Of a stretch of 30,632 bases of DNA, positions 10,559 to 17,415 are shown piece after piece. Under the pieces are notes generated by a model. That model did not search any database. It was not told the DNA's origin and saw nothing but the letters and a program-made list of their open reading frames with translations. Positions within the stretch are counted from its first letter, which is position 1, and every line of letters starts with the position of its first letter. The position numbers and the translations under genes are program-made. Source of the DNA: Bacillota bacterium. GTDB lineage: Bacteria; Bacillota; Sulfobacillia; Thermaerobacterales; RSA17. Location of the stretch: NCBI GenBank assembly GCA_017577485.1, contig PKRI01000026.1:1-30632 (forward strand). The letters are read 5' to 3'.

Positions 10559-11895
10559 AGGCGGTGGTGGTGGTCAACAGCCCGCGCCTCGCCCGCCGGT
10601 TCCGCCGCTACGGCCGCCTGCCGGTCACCACCGGCGTCGACGGTGAAGGCGCCGACATCGTGGTCAACTGGGCCGGGCGCACCTCCGCCGACGCCCTGCC
10701 GCCGGCCTCGCGGATCCTCAACCGGCCCGAGGCCCTGATGCTCTGGCGCGACCGGCGCATCCGGCGCCGGCTGCTGAGGATGTACGGCCTGCGCCTGGCC
10801 CGCGGCGGCGGCGAGCGGTTCCGCGCCCACGTCTTCGACTCCCAGGTGCTGCTCCTGCTGCGGGGCCGCCTGCGCCGGGGACGGCTGCGCTTCTGGCGCG
10901 TCCACTCCATCCGCTCCAAGGAGATGAAGTCCCTGGTGGAGACCGCCCAGCGGGCTGTGGCGGCCGTGCGCCTGGATTTCGGCGTGGTGGACATGGTGCT
11001 CAAGCGGCGGGAACCCTACGTGGTGCGGGTCCGGCCCACGCCGCCCGGCGGGCCCGTCTCTGTGCGCCGGTACGCTTCCGCCATCCGGGATTTCCAGCGG
11101 CTGCTGGCCCGGCGGCCGACGCCCTTCCTGATCGGGGCTGACCCCGAGTTCATGCTGGTGCACCGCCGCACCCGGCGCCTGATCGTGGCGTCGTACTACC
11201 TGCGCAAGGAGGGGTCCCTGGGCCTGGACAACCAGCGCCTGGCCGGCAGCCGCACCCGGCGTCCCATCGCCGAGGTCCGGCCCCGTCCCGCCGCCGAGCC
11301 TGCCCAGGTGGTGGAGCGGATCCGCCGGCTGCTGCGGCGCATGCCCCGCCGGCTGCGGCACCGCAGCGTGCGCTGGTGCGCCGGCAGCGGGCCCCGCGGC
11401 AGTTACCCCATCGGCGGTCACGTCCACTTCAGCGGCCTGCCGCTGAGCGCCGGCCTGGTGCGGGCCCTGGACGCCTACCTGGCCCTGCCCCTGGCCATGG
11501 TGGAAGACCCGCGCCGGGCCCGCCGGCGCCGGCGCCGCTACGGCTTCCTCAGCGACGTGCGGGAGAAGTCCTGGGGGTTCGAGTACCGGACGCCGCCTTC
11601 CTGGCTGGTGACGCCGGGATACGCGCGGGCGGTCCTGTCGCTGGCCAGGCTGGTGGCCATGCACTGGCGGCGGCTGGAGCGGGACCCATTCCTGGATCCC
11701 AGCGTGGTCCGCGCCTTCAAAATGTGCGACAAGGCCGTGCTGCGGCCCCACTTCGAGGCGGTGTGGGCGGACCTCCAGGCGCTTCCCGACTACGCCCGCT
11801 ACGCCGCCGACCTGGACGCCCTGGCGGCCGTGGCCCGGTCGGGCCGCTCCTGGAACGAGCAGCGGGACTTCCGCCTGGCCTGGGGGGTGCGCTGA
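10555..11895 (+). CDS. Decayed ATP-grasp half fused to phiEco32-type COOH-NH2 ligase (copy 1)
   Basis: The 446-residue protein has two halves. Residues about 1-165 look like an ATP-grasp remnant: NWAGR (38-42), ILNRPEA, AHVFD (91-95) and LDFGVVD (140-146), but where a metal-binding E-x-N is expected it reads VVRVRP (156-161). Residues about 190-446 match the COOH-NH2 ligase type 2 family known from phage phiEco32, a glutamine-synthetase fold: GADPEFML (194-201), AEVRPRP (239-245), GGHVHFSG (287-294) and EYRTPPSWL (343-351). Family members are predicted to form amide bonds from carboxyl and amine groups using ATP. It starts with GTGA overlapping the ATP-grasp gene before it, and cotE follows after 90 bases. 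I infer ligation in the spore coat; substrate unknown. Confidence 0.82.
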   Translation: MKAVVVVNSPRLARRFRRYGRLPVTTGVDGEGADIVVNWAGRTSADALPPASRILNRPEALMLWRDRRIRRRLLRMYGLRLARGGGERFRAHVFDSQVLLLLRGRLRRGRLRFWRVHSIRSKEMKSLVETAQRAVAAVRLDFGVVDMVLKRREPYVVRVRPTPPGGPVSVRRYASAIRDFQRLLARRPTPFLIGADPEFMLVHRRTRRLIVASYYLRKEGSLGLDNQRLAGSRTRRPIAEVRPRPAAEPAQVVERIRRLLRRMPRRLRHRSVRWCAGSGPRGSYPIGGHVHFSGLPLSAGLVRALDAYLALPLAMVEDPRRARRRRRRYGFLSDVREKSWGFEYRTPPSWLVTPGYARAVLSLARLVAMHWRRLERDPFLDPSVVRAFKMCDKAVLRPHFEAVWADLQALPDYARYAADLDALAAVARSGRSWNEQRDFRLAWGVR

Positions 11896-11899
11896 CCGC

Positions 11900-11928
11900 A
11901 CACCCCGCGGCGGGGCTTCATAAGATGA
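11900..11928 (+). promoter_or_regulatory. Putative sigma-K/E-like promoter of cotE
   Basis: AC at 11900-11901, 17 bases and CATAAGATGA at 11919-11928. The -10 decamer differs by one base from that before the first YheC/D gene. In Bacillus subtilis cotE is expressed in the mother cell from sigma-E and sigma-K promoters, which fits. A short CCCCG-CGG-CGGGG hairpin (11903-11915) falls inside the spacer. Confidence 0.5.
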
Positions 11929-11985
11929 GCCAGGAATCCTTCCCCAGATGCTGGCAGGAGGGGACACGGGAAGGGAGGGAACCTC

Positions 11986-12495
11986 GTGCACACCAGGCTC
12001 GAGGAACGGTGCCGCGAGATCTTCGTCAAGGCCGTCTGCGCCAAGGGACGTGCAGCTTCCGAGCAGGTTCACCTGGTCCGTCCGCCCCGGGACGTGGTCG
12101 ACGTGCTGGGCTGCCGCGTCACCGGCCTGCGTTTCGGCAGCCGCCTGCGGGGTGACTTCGTTCGCATCTCCGGGGAGTACGAACTGCAGATCTGGGTCGC
12201 CTACGACGGCGACTCGGAACTGCTGCGGCAGCGGGTCGACTTCCACGAGGACGTGGCCCTGCGCGACATCGGTGAGGGCGTTCTGGACGACGAGCCGGAG
12301 GTCGTCGCGGAAGCCGTCCGGGGCCCGACGGTGCTGGAATGCACCGTCACCAAGGACGGGCGGTTGGAAGTCACCGTGTCGGTCGAGTTCCGGGTGGACG
12401 TGGTCGGCAGGACTCGCCTGCGGGTCCGGGTCTGCGACGCGCCGGACGACGGCATCGACGCCGACGACGTCCTCTTCGACGACACCCTGGAGTAG
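11986..12495 (+). CDS. cotE: Outer spore coat morphogenetic protein CotE
   Basis: CotE directs assembly of the outer spore coat in the mother cell. The 169-residue protein (about 181 in B. subtilis) shows the family pattern from end to end: REIFVKAVCAKGR (10-22; Bacillus has REIITKAVVAKGR), VLGCRV (40-45), GEYELQIWVAYD (63-74), DDEPEVVAEAV (101-111), the strand LECTVTKDGRLEVTV, and the acidic tail DDVLFDDTLE. This is recognition by eye of conserved stretches, not an alignment score. GTG 11986 is preceded by AGGGAGG at 11972-11978 with 7 bases between. It has its own candidate sporulation promoter and sits between two paralogous ligase genes, which ties the whole locus to the spore coat. Confidence 0.9.
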   Translation: MHTRLEERCREIFVKAVCAKGRAASEQVHLVRPPRDVVDVLGCRVTGLRFGSRLRGDFVRISGEYELQIWVAYDGDSELLRQRVDFHEDVALRDIGEGVLDDEPEVVAEAVRGPTVLECTVTKDGRLEVTVSVEFRVDVVGRTRLRVRVCDAPDDGIDADDVLFDDTLE

Positions 12496-12514
12496 GCTCT
12501 TCCCGGACCCCTGA

Positions 12515-12531
12515 GGCCAGCCATCCTGGCC
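12515..12531 (+). terminator. Small hairpin after cotE
   Basis: GGCCAG and CTGGCC form a 6-bp stem around CCATC, 20 bases after the cotE stop. A second GC-rich stem follows near 12540-12563 with a TTCTTTCT stretch after it. Either may limit read-through into the next gene; neither is a textbook terminator. Confidence 0.3.
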
Positions 12532-12595
12532 GCCAGCGTCCCGGCCGCCGCGGGCCGCCGGGGCGTTCTTTCTCCATGAGGAGGTTCACCGCCGC

Positions 12596-14014
12596 GTGCG
12601 CTTCGCTGTCGTCACCACCAACCTGCAGCCGTGGGTGCAGTCACTCCAGAAACAGGGCGCCGCGGCGGTGCTGGCCGGGGCGCCCGCACGGCCTGCGGGC
12701 GACATCCGCCTGCTGGTGCGCTGGGGCACCCGGCGCGGGGCCGACCCCGCCGGCATCCCCGTCATCAACCGCCGGCCGGCGCTGCGGCTGCTGGAGACGA
12801 GCGACTCGGCCCGGCGCCTGGAACTGGCCGGGCTCGGCCCCGCGTCCCGGCTCTGGGCTTTGGAGCAGCCGGGCAGCCGCCTGCTGCGAGTGGAAGTCTT
12901 CGACCTGCGCCCCCTGGCCGTCCGCTGGCTGGTCCGGGAGGGGGACCGCTGGCAGGTGCGCTCGGCCCGCAGCTTGCCGAACCGGACCATCCGCCGGGCG
13001 GCCTCGGGCGCGGTCCGGGCCCTGCACGCCCTGGGGCTGGATGCGGGGCGGGTGGACGTGGCGGTGCTGCCGCCCCGGGACGGGGTGATGCGGGAGCGGG
13101 TCTGCGCCGTCAACCCGGCTCCCCAATGGCCGGCCATGATGGCCGAGCACGTGGCGGCGGCCGTCCGGCGCCGCGTGGCCGGTACGCCGCCCGACCGCTG
13201 GATGCTGGGGGCCGACCCGGAGTTCGCCTTCGTGGATCCCGAGGATGAGCGCATCATCCCGGCTTCCCGCTTCCTGGACCTCAAGGGCGAGGTGGGCTGC
13301 GACGCCCAGACGGTCCCGGGCCGCCACCAGGAGCACCTGCTGGCGGAGGTGCGGCCCCGTCCCCACAATGACCCCCGGGCCCTGACCGGCGCCCTGTATC
13401 GCTGCCTGGAGCAGGCGGCGGCCCGCTGCGACACGGGCAGGCTGGCGTGGCGGGCCGGCAGCCTCTGGGGGCGCCGGGTGGGCCTGGGCGGCCACATCCA
13501 CATTACGGGCGGTCCCCTCAGCGGCGCGCTGCTGCGGGCCCTGGACAACTACCTGGCGGTGCCCCTGCTGCTGGTGGAGGACCCGCAGCGGGCCCGGCGG
13601 CGCCGCCGCCGGCACGGGTTCCTGGGCGACGTGCGCTTCAAGGACCACGGCGGGTTCGAGTACCGGACCCCGTCGTCGTGGCTGGTGTCGCCCCGGTTGG
13701 CCCTGGCCGTCCTGGCCCTGGCCGCCTGGATCCTTCGGGACAGCCAGTACCTGAATCGCGACCTGTTCCTGGACACCGCCGCGATGGAGGCCTTTTACCT
13801 CTGCGACAAGGAGCCCTTCTACGCCGCCTTCGACCAGCTGCTGGAGGACCTGGAGGCAACTCCCCACCGGGACCGCTACCTGCCCCTGGTGGAGCCCCTC
13901 TTCGACCTGATCGCCCGCCGGGACGTGTGGGACGACCGCCTGGACCTGCGGGTGGCCTGGCGCCTGACCGGCCGGATGCGGGCGTCCACCTTAAAAAAGT
14001 TAATCCAAACATGA
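12596..14014 (+). CDS. Decayed ATP-grasp half fused to phiEco32-type COOH-NH2 ligase (copy 2)
   Basis: A 472-residue paralogue of the gene at 10555. The N-terminal half (about 1-180) keeps VRWGTRR (41-47), VINRRPA (56-62), VEVFDLRP (99-106) and LGLDAGRVD (146-154), but the E-x-N metal triad reads A-V-N (171-173), so catalytic ATP-grasp function is doubtful. The C-terminal half has GADPEF (205-210), AEVRPRP (250-256), GGHIHITG (298-305) and FEYRTPSSWL (354-363), the same phiEco32-type ligase signatures as its paralogue. GTG 12596 has a strong GAGGAGGT at 12578-12585, 10 bases upstream. It lies 100 bases after cotE. Presumed role: amide-bond formation on a coat component; substrate unknown. Confidence 0.82.
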   Translation: MRFAVVTTNLQPWVQSLQKQGAAAVLAGAPARPAGDIRLLVRWGTRRGADPAGIPVINRRPALRLLETSDSARRLELAGLGPASRLWALEQPGSRLLRVEVFDLRPLAVRWLVREGDRWQVRSARSLPNRTIRRAASGAVRALHALGLDAGRVDVAVLPPRDGVMRERVCAVNPAPQWPAMMAEHVAAAVRRRVAGTPPDRWMLGADPEFAFVDPEDERIIPASRFLDLKGEVGCDAQTVPGRHQEHLLAEVRPRPHNDPRALTGALYRCLEQAAARCDTGRLAWRAGSLWGRRVGLGGHIHITGGPLSGALLRALDNYLAVPLLLVEDPQRARRRRRRHGFLGDVRFKDHGGFEYRTPSSWLVSPRLALAVLALAAWILRDSQYLNRDLFLDTAAMEAFYLCDKEPFYAAFDQLLEDLEATPHRDRYLPLVEPLFDLIARRDVWDDRLDLRVAWRLTGRMRASTLKKLIQT

Positions 14015-14033
14015 ATAGTTTGAGTCCCGTGGT

Positions 14034-14062
14034 TTGACCTTTGCCATCTCCTCCTTTATACT
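14034..14062 (+). promoter_or_regulatory. Sigma-A type promoter of the yvl-like operon
   Basis: TTGACC at 14034-14039, a 17-base spacer and TATACT at 14057-14062 make a near-consensus vegetative promoter in an unusually AT-rich patch. Transcription would start near 14069, about 30 bases before the GTG of the first gene. It contrasts with the sporulation-like elements of the preceding locus. Confidence 0.75.
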
Positions 14063-14097
14063 TGGAACCGCAGCACGGCCTGCCGGGGGGTGGAACC

Positions 14098-14478
14098 GTG
14101 ACGCACCCGGTTCCGGGGACGTGTCCCGTCTGCGGCGAGACCCTGGGCGTGCGCCGGCTCCACTGCCGGCGCTGCGACACCGCCGTCGAGGGTCACTTCG
14201 AACTGCCGCGCCTGGCCCGGCTCAGCCCGGAGCAGCAGGACTTCGTCGAGACTTTCCTCAAGGTCCGCGGCAACATCCGGGAGATGGAGCGGGAACTGGG
14301 CGTTTCGTACCCCACCGTGCGCAGCCGCCTGGACGAGATCCTGCGGGCGCTGGGCCACCGCGTGGAGCGATCGCAGGACCAGGAGCGGCGCCGGGAGCGC
14401 CGGCGGGAGATCCTTGACGCCTTGAGCCGCGGGGAGTTGACCGCCGACGAGGCGGTCCGGCGGCTGCGCGACCTCTAG
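14098..14478 (+). CDS. DUF2089 zinc-ribbon/HTH protein
   Basis: A 126-residue protein of the DUF2089 type. It has a zinc ribbon with two CxxC knuckles (CPVCGE and CRRCDT), a helix-turn-helix region with GNIREMERELGVSYPTVRSR that is likely to bind DNA, an arginine-rich linker (RRRERRRE), and a C-terminal helical module (ILDALSRGELTADEAVRRL). The last module recurs at the N-terminus of the next two proteins. GTG 14098 is chosen because GGGGGGTGG lies just upstream (14085-14093) and the zinc ribbon begins shortly after. It is the first gene of the operon and may regulate it. The stop lies 23 bases before the DUF4097 gene. Confidence 0.85.
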   Translation: MTHPVPGTCPVCGETLGVRRLHCRRCDTAVEGHFELPRLARLSPEQQDFVETFLKVRGNIREMERELGVSYPTVRSRLDEILRALGHRVERSQDQERRRERRREILDALSRGELTADEAVRRLRDL

Positions 14479-14501
14479 AGGGGTGCCGGGAGGGGTGCGC
14501 C

Positions 14502-15530
14502 GTGGATGACGAGCGCCTGGTGGTGCTGAGGCTCCTGGAGCAGGGCAAGATCACGGCCGAGGAGGCGGCGGAACTGCTGCAGGCGCTGGACGCCGGGCAG
14601 GCGCCGCCGGTTGGACCCGCGGCGGCGCCTGCGCAGCCGCCGGCTGCGGCGGCGGCCGCGGCGGCGAGTCCCGCCTCCGCGGTGCGCGTATCGCTGCTGG
14701 AAGGCATCGAGCGGCTGCTGGATTCCCTGGCCGGCGTGTTGGGGGAAACGCGCCGCTACGAGACGGTGGTGGAGGGCTCCTTTTCGCCCGGCCGGCGCCC
14801 GGTACGGGTGGTGCTCCACAGCTTCAACGGCCGCATCCAGGTGTGCGGCTGGGAACGGCCCACCTACCGGCTGGAACTGGTCAAGGAGGTCCGGGCTCGC
14901 ACCGAGGAAGCGGCCCGGCGCCTGGCCGAGGCCATGGGCCGGGTCACCCGGGGCGATGAGTTCCTGGCGGTGGAAAGCGAACGCCGGGGGCCCGGGGGCA
15001 TGAAGGTGACGTGCTGGCTTCCCCAGGATCTTTCCTGTGAACTGGAAGCCCGCAGTTCCAACGGGCGCATTGTGGTGGAAGGTATCACGGCACAGCGGAT
15101 GCGGCTGGCCACCACCAACGACCGCGTCGAGGTGAGCGGCGGACGCCTGGGCGACGCCGACATCGAGACGTCCAACGGCCGCATCGTGGTGGCCGGACCG
15201 GCGGAGCGGGTCAGGGCCCGCACGTCCAACGACCGCATCGACGTGATCCCGCCGGGCGGCGTTGCCGCCGGCACCTGGGATCTGGAGACCAGCAACGCCC
15301 GGGTAACGGTGGCGCTGGCGGCGGGAACGCCGGTCCGGCTGGACCTGGCCACCCGGAACGCGCCCATCCGCCTGTCGGTGGACCCGCTGATCTACGAAAT
15401 CAACGAGAAGGGCCACCACAGCCGGGTCGTCGCCGCCACCCCTGGCGGCGGCCCGGGGACCGGGGTCCAGTTGAGGGTCAGGACCTCCAACGACGTCATC
15501 CGCGTGGAGGCGGTGGGAACCGGTGACTGA
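14502..15530 (+). CDS. DUF4097 protein, YvlB/LiaX-like
   Basis: A 342-residue protein with an N-terminal helical module (DDERLVVLRLLEQGKITAEEAAELLQAL), an Ala/Pro-rich linker (about 35-60) and a C-terminal DUF4097 beta-rich domain. The latter is built of repeats with a T/S-S-N-x-R/x-I/V core whose codons begin at 15054, 15111, 15168, 15222, 15288, 15351 and 15483. This layout matches YvlB of Bacillus and LiaX of Enterococcus, which act in envelope stress and, for LiaX, in sensing antimicrobial peptides. There is no signal peptide or membrane segment. GTG 14502 has GGGAGGGG at 14488-14495. A role in envelope-stress response is inferred from family and neighbours. Confidence 0.87.
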   Translation: MDDERLVVLRLLEQGKITAEEAAELLQALDAGQAPPVGPAAAPAQPPAAAAAAAASPASAVRVSLLEGIERLLDSLAGVLGETRRYETVVEGSFSPGRRPVRVVLHSFNGRIQVCGWERPTYRLELVKEVRARTEEAARRLAEAMGRVTRGDEFLAVESERRGPGGMKVTCWLPQDLSCELEARSSNGRIVVEGITAQRMRLATTNDRVEVSGGRLGDADIETSNGRIVVAGPAERVRARTSNDRIDVIPPGGVAAGTWDLETSNARVTVALAAGTPVRLDLATRNAPIRLSVDPLIYEINEKGHHSRVVAATPGGGPGTGVQLRVRTSNDVIRVEAVGTGD

Positions 15531-15912
15531 GCGGGGCAGAGACGCCGTGGGCCAGGACGACGAGCGCCTGCGGGTGCTGAAGTTGATCGAGTCGGGCCAG
15601 ATCTCGGCCGAAGAGGGACTGCGCCTGCTGGAAGCCGTGGAGCACGGTGGGGCGGCGGGCGAGGAGGCTCCGGCTCCCCGGTGGCTGCGGATCCGTGTGG
15701 AAGGCGACGACGAGAAGATCAACGTCAACCTTCCCCTGGAAGCCGTCGAGATGATCGCAGGACTGGTGGCCCGCTTCCTGCCCCGGGACGTATTCGGCTC
15801 CGGGGACCAGGTGGACCCGGCCCACATCATCCGCCTGGTCAGGGCCGGGGCCCGGGGGCGTATCGTTCACGTGGAGAACGATGACCAGCACGTGGAAATT
15901 TTCGTGGAGTGA
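15523..15912 (+). CDS. Small protein with YvlB-type N-terminal helical module
   Basis: A 129-residue protein of unknown function. Its N-terminus (DDERLRVLKLIESGQISAEEGLRLLEAV) repeats the module of the preceding protein. The rest is a small alpha/beta domain (WLRIRVEGDDEKINVNLP, a helix ending in RFLPRDVF, then HVENDDQHVEIFVE). It has no signal peptide or membrane segment. The GTG at 15523 overlaps the previous stop by 8 bases; GTG 15547 is an alternative just before the module. The overlap suggests translational coupling with the DUF4097 gene. It may be a cytoplasmic partner that shares the helical module for interaction. Confidence 0.8.
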   Translation: MTERGRDAVGQDDERLRVLKLIESGQISAEEGLRLLEAVEHGGAAGEEAPAPRWLRIRVEGDDEKINVNLPLEAVEMIAGLVARFLPRDVFGSGDQVDPAHIIRLVRAGARGRIVHVENDDQHVEIFVE

Positions 15913-15924
15913 GGGGCGGCGGCC

Positions 15925-16254
15925 ATGCTGGTGCGCTGGTTGATCAACACGGCGGCGCTGATGGCGCTGCCCTACCTTTACGACGGGGTCCGGGTGGACG
16001 GCGTGCTGGCGGCGCTGGTGGCCGCGGCCGTCCTGGGCGTGGTCAACGCCGTCATCCGGCCGGTGCTGCTGGTGCTGACCATCCCGCTCAACCTGCTGAC
16101 GCTGGGCCTTTTCACCTTCGTCATCAACGCGCTGATGCTGTGGCTTGTGGCCGCCGTGGTGGACGGCTTCGAGGTGGCGGGTTTCACCGGGGCCTTCATC
16201 GGCTCGCTGCTGCTGACGGTGGTCAGCGCCCTGCTTTCCTGGGTCATCCGCTGA
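15925..16254 (+). CDS. YvlD-type four-helix membrane protein (phage holin 4 family)
   Basis: A 109-residue, strongly hydrophobic protein with about four membrane segments (roughly 3-18, 28-56, 59-82 and 88-108) and the family's VNAVIRPVLLVLTIPLNLLT stretch. This family, named after phage holins by similarity, includes YvlD and LiaZ, encoded next to YvlB/LiaX homologues. It probably sits in the cytoplasmic membrane as the membrane partner of the operon. ATG 15925 lies 12 bases after the previous stop, with GAGGGGCGG at 15911-15919. Its stop is only 5 bases from the end of the convergent GHMP kinase gene. Confidence 0.9.
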   Translation: MLVRWLINTAALMALPYLYDGVRVDGVLAALVAAAVLGVVNAVIRPVLLVLTIPLNLLTLGLFTFVINALMLWLVAAVVDGFEVAGFTGAFIGSLLLTVVSALLSWVIR

Positions 16255-16259
16255 GGAGA

Positions 16260-17294
16260 TCATTCGTCGAGGAGCCGCAGCCTGAGGCCCTCGGTGTCCA
16301 CCCGGACCGGAAGCACCTGGAGCCCGCGGGCCGCCAGGGCCCGGGCCACCGCCTCCCGGGCGCCGGGGGGCGCCAGCGCCACCACCGAGCCGCCGCCGCC
16401 GGCCCCGCAGACCTTGGCGGCAGCGGCGCCCGCGGCCAGCGCCGCCTCCACCGCGGCGTCCACGGCCGGCGTGGTGACGCCCCTGGCCGCACGCCGGCGC
16501 CAGCGCCACTCTTCCCGCATCCAGGCGGCCGCGGCGTCCCAGTCGGGGCCTTCGGCCAGGGCCCGGCGCATGCCGGCGGCCGCTTTCTTGATCCGGGCCA
16601 GGGCCTGGCGGGTGCGGGGGCGCCCCTCGATGAAGGCCCGCACCATGCGCCAGTTGGGCACCGCCGAGCGATGGGGCTCACCCACGCAGGCCACCACCAG
16701 GCGGCGGCTCAGTTCCTCCGCCAGTTCGGGGCCGCCCAGGGGCTCCAGCCTGTCGGAAGCGGGCTCGAACCAGATGGCGTTGACGCCGCCGGCGGCCGCC
16801 GCGTAGTGGTCCTGGCGGCCGCCGGGACCGCCGATGACCTGGACCTCCAGGTCGGCCGCCACCCGCACCAGGTGGTCCCGGGCCGGCGGCCGGCCGTCCA
16901 GGGCCGCCAGCGCCGCGCACAGCGCCAGCAGCAGCGCCGACGACGCGCCCAGACCCGAGCCCGGGGGCGCCTGGTTGCAGGTCACGACCTCGCAGCCCCC
17001 GGGGGGCCGCCAGTAGCGCACGGCCCGGGCCGCCAGGGCCAGGGGACCGTCCACGGGCAGCCGGTCCCAGGAGGCGGCTTCCAGCACCGCGCCGGTGTCC
17101 TCGGAGCGGATGACGATGCGCCCGTCGGAGCGTGACCGGGCTTCGACCCGGCTTTCGAGGGTGACGGCCGCGTTGACGGTGAGGGCACCGTCCAGCAGCA
17201 GGTACAGGGGATAGATGTCGAGGGTGCCTCCCGCCAGGTCCACCCGGTTGGGGGCGACGGCCAGGACGCGCAGGGTCTCCACCTCCCCGCCCAC
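16260..17294 (-). CDS. GHMP-family sugar/metabolite kinase
   Basis: A GHMP kinase of about 344 residues. Motif 1 is APNRVDLAGGTLDIYPL near the N-terminus, motif 2 PPGSGLGASSALL (110-122, phosphate binding), then GGRQDHYAAAAGG (158-170), and motif 3 GAGGGGSVVAL (297-307). The motif 1 and GGRQDHYAAAAGG sequences resemble the D-glycero-D-manno-heptose-7-phosphate kinase branch (HddA) more than mevalonate or galactokinase, but the substrate cannot be fixed. GTG 17294 and GTG 17282 are both possible starts; neither has a well-placed ribosome-binding site. The frame stays open to 17519, but that would overlap rapZ. It is the only gene on this strand for many kilobases and is convergent with the yvlD-like gene. 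Confidence 0.82.
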   Translation of the reverse strand: MGGEVETLRVLAVAPNRVDLAGGTLDIYPLYLLLDGALTVNAAVTLESRVEARSRSDGRIVIRSEDTGAVLEAASWDRLPVDGPLALAARAVRYWRPPGGCEVVTCNQAPPGSGLGASSALLLALCAALAALDGRPPARDHLVRVAADLEVQVIGGPGGRQDHYAAAAGGVNAIWFEPASDRLEPLGGPELAEELSRRLVVACVGEPHRSAVPNWRMVRAFIEGRPRTRQALARIKKAAAGMRRALAEGPDWDAAAAWMREEWRWRRRAARGVTTPAVDAAVEAALAAGAAAAKVCGAGGGGSVVALAPPGAREAVARALAARGLQVLPVRVDTEGLRLRLLDE

Positions 17295-17386
17295 CGCGTC
17301 ATGGGCTTCCGCCCCGGGGCCGCGGTCACCTGCCGCCGCCGGGCTGCCTCCCAGGGCCCGCCTGCCTGCCGCCCGCGCCGCCACGA

Positions 17387-17392
17387 TACAAT
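17387..17392 (+). promoter_or_regulatory. -10 box of rapZ
   Basis: TACAAT lies 23 bases before the rapZ ATG, in the divergent gap to the GHMP kinase gene. No convincing -35 is seen. The surrounding GATACAATGGG resembles the string before uvrC. Confidence 0.45.
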
Positions 17393-17415
17393 GGGAGCGG
17401 GCGGGAGGAGTGGTC

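Noticed and set aside
10414..12246. 610-codon minus-strand open frame over the first ligase gene and cotE
   Set aside because: It covers genes with conserved motifs on the plus strand and shows no domain of its own.
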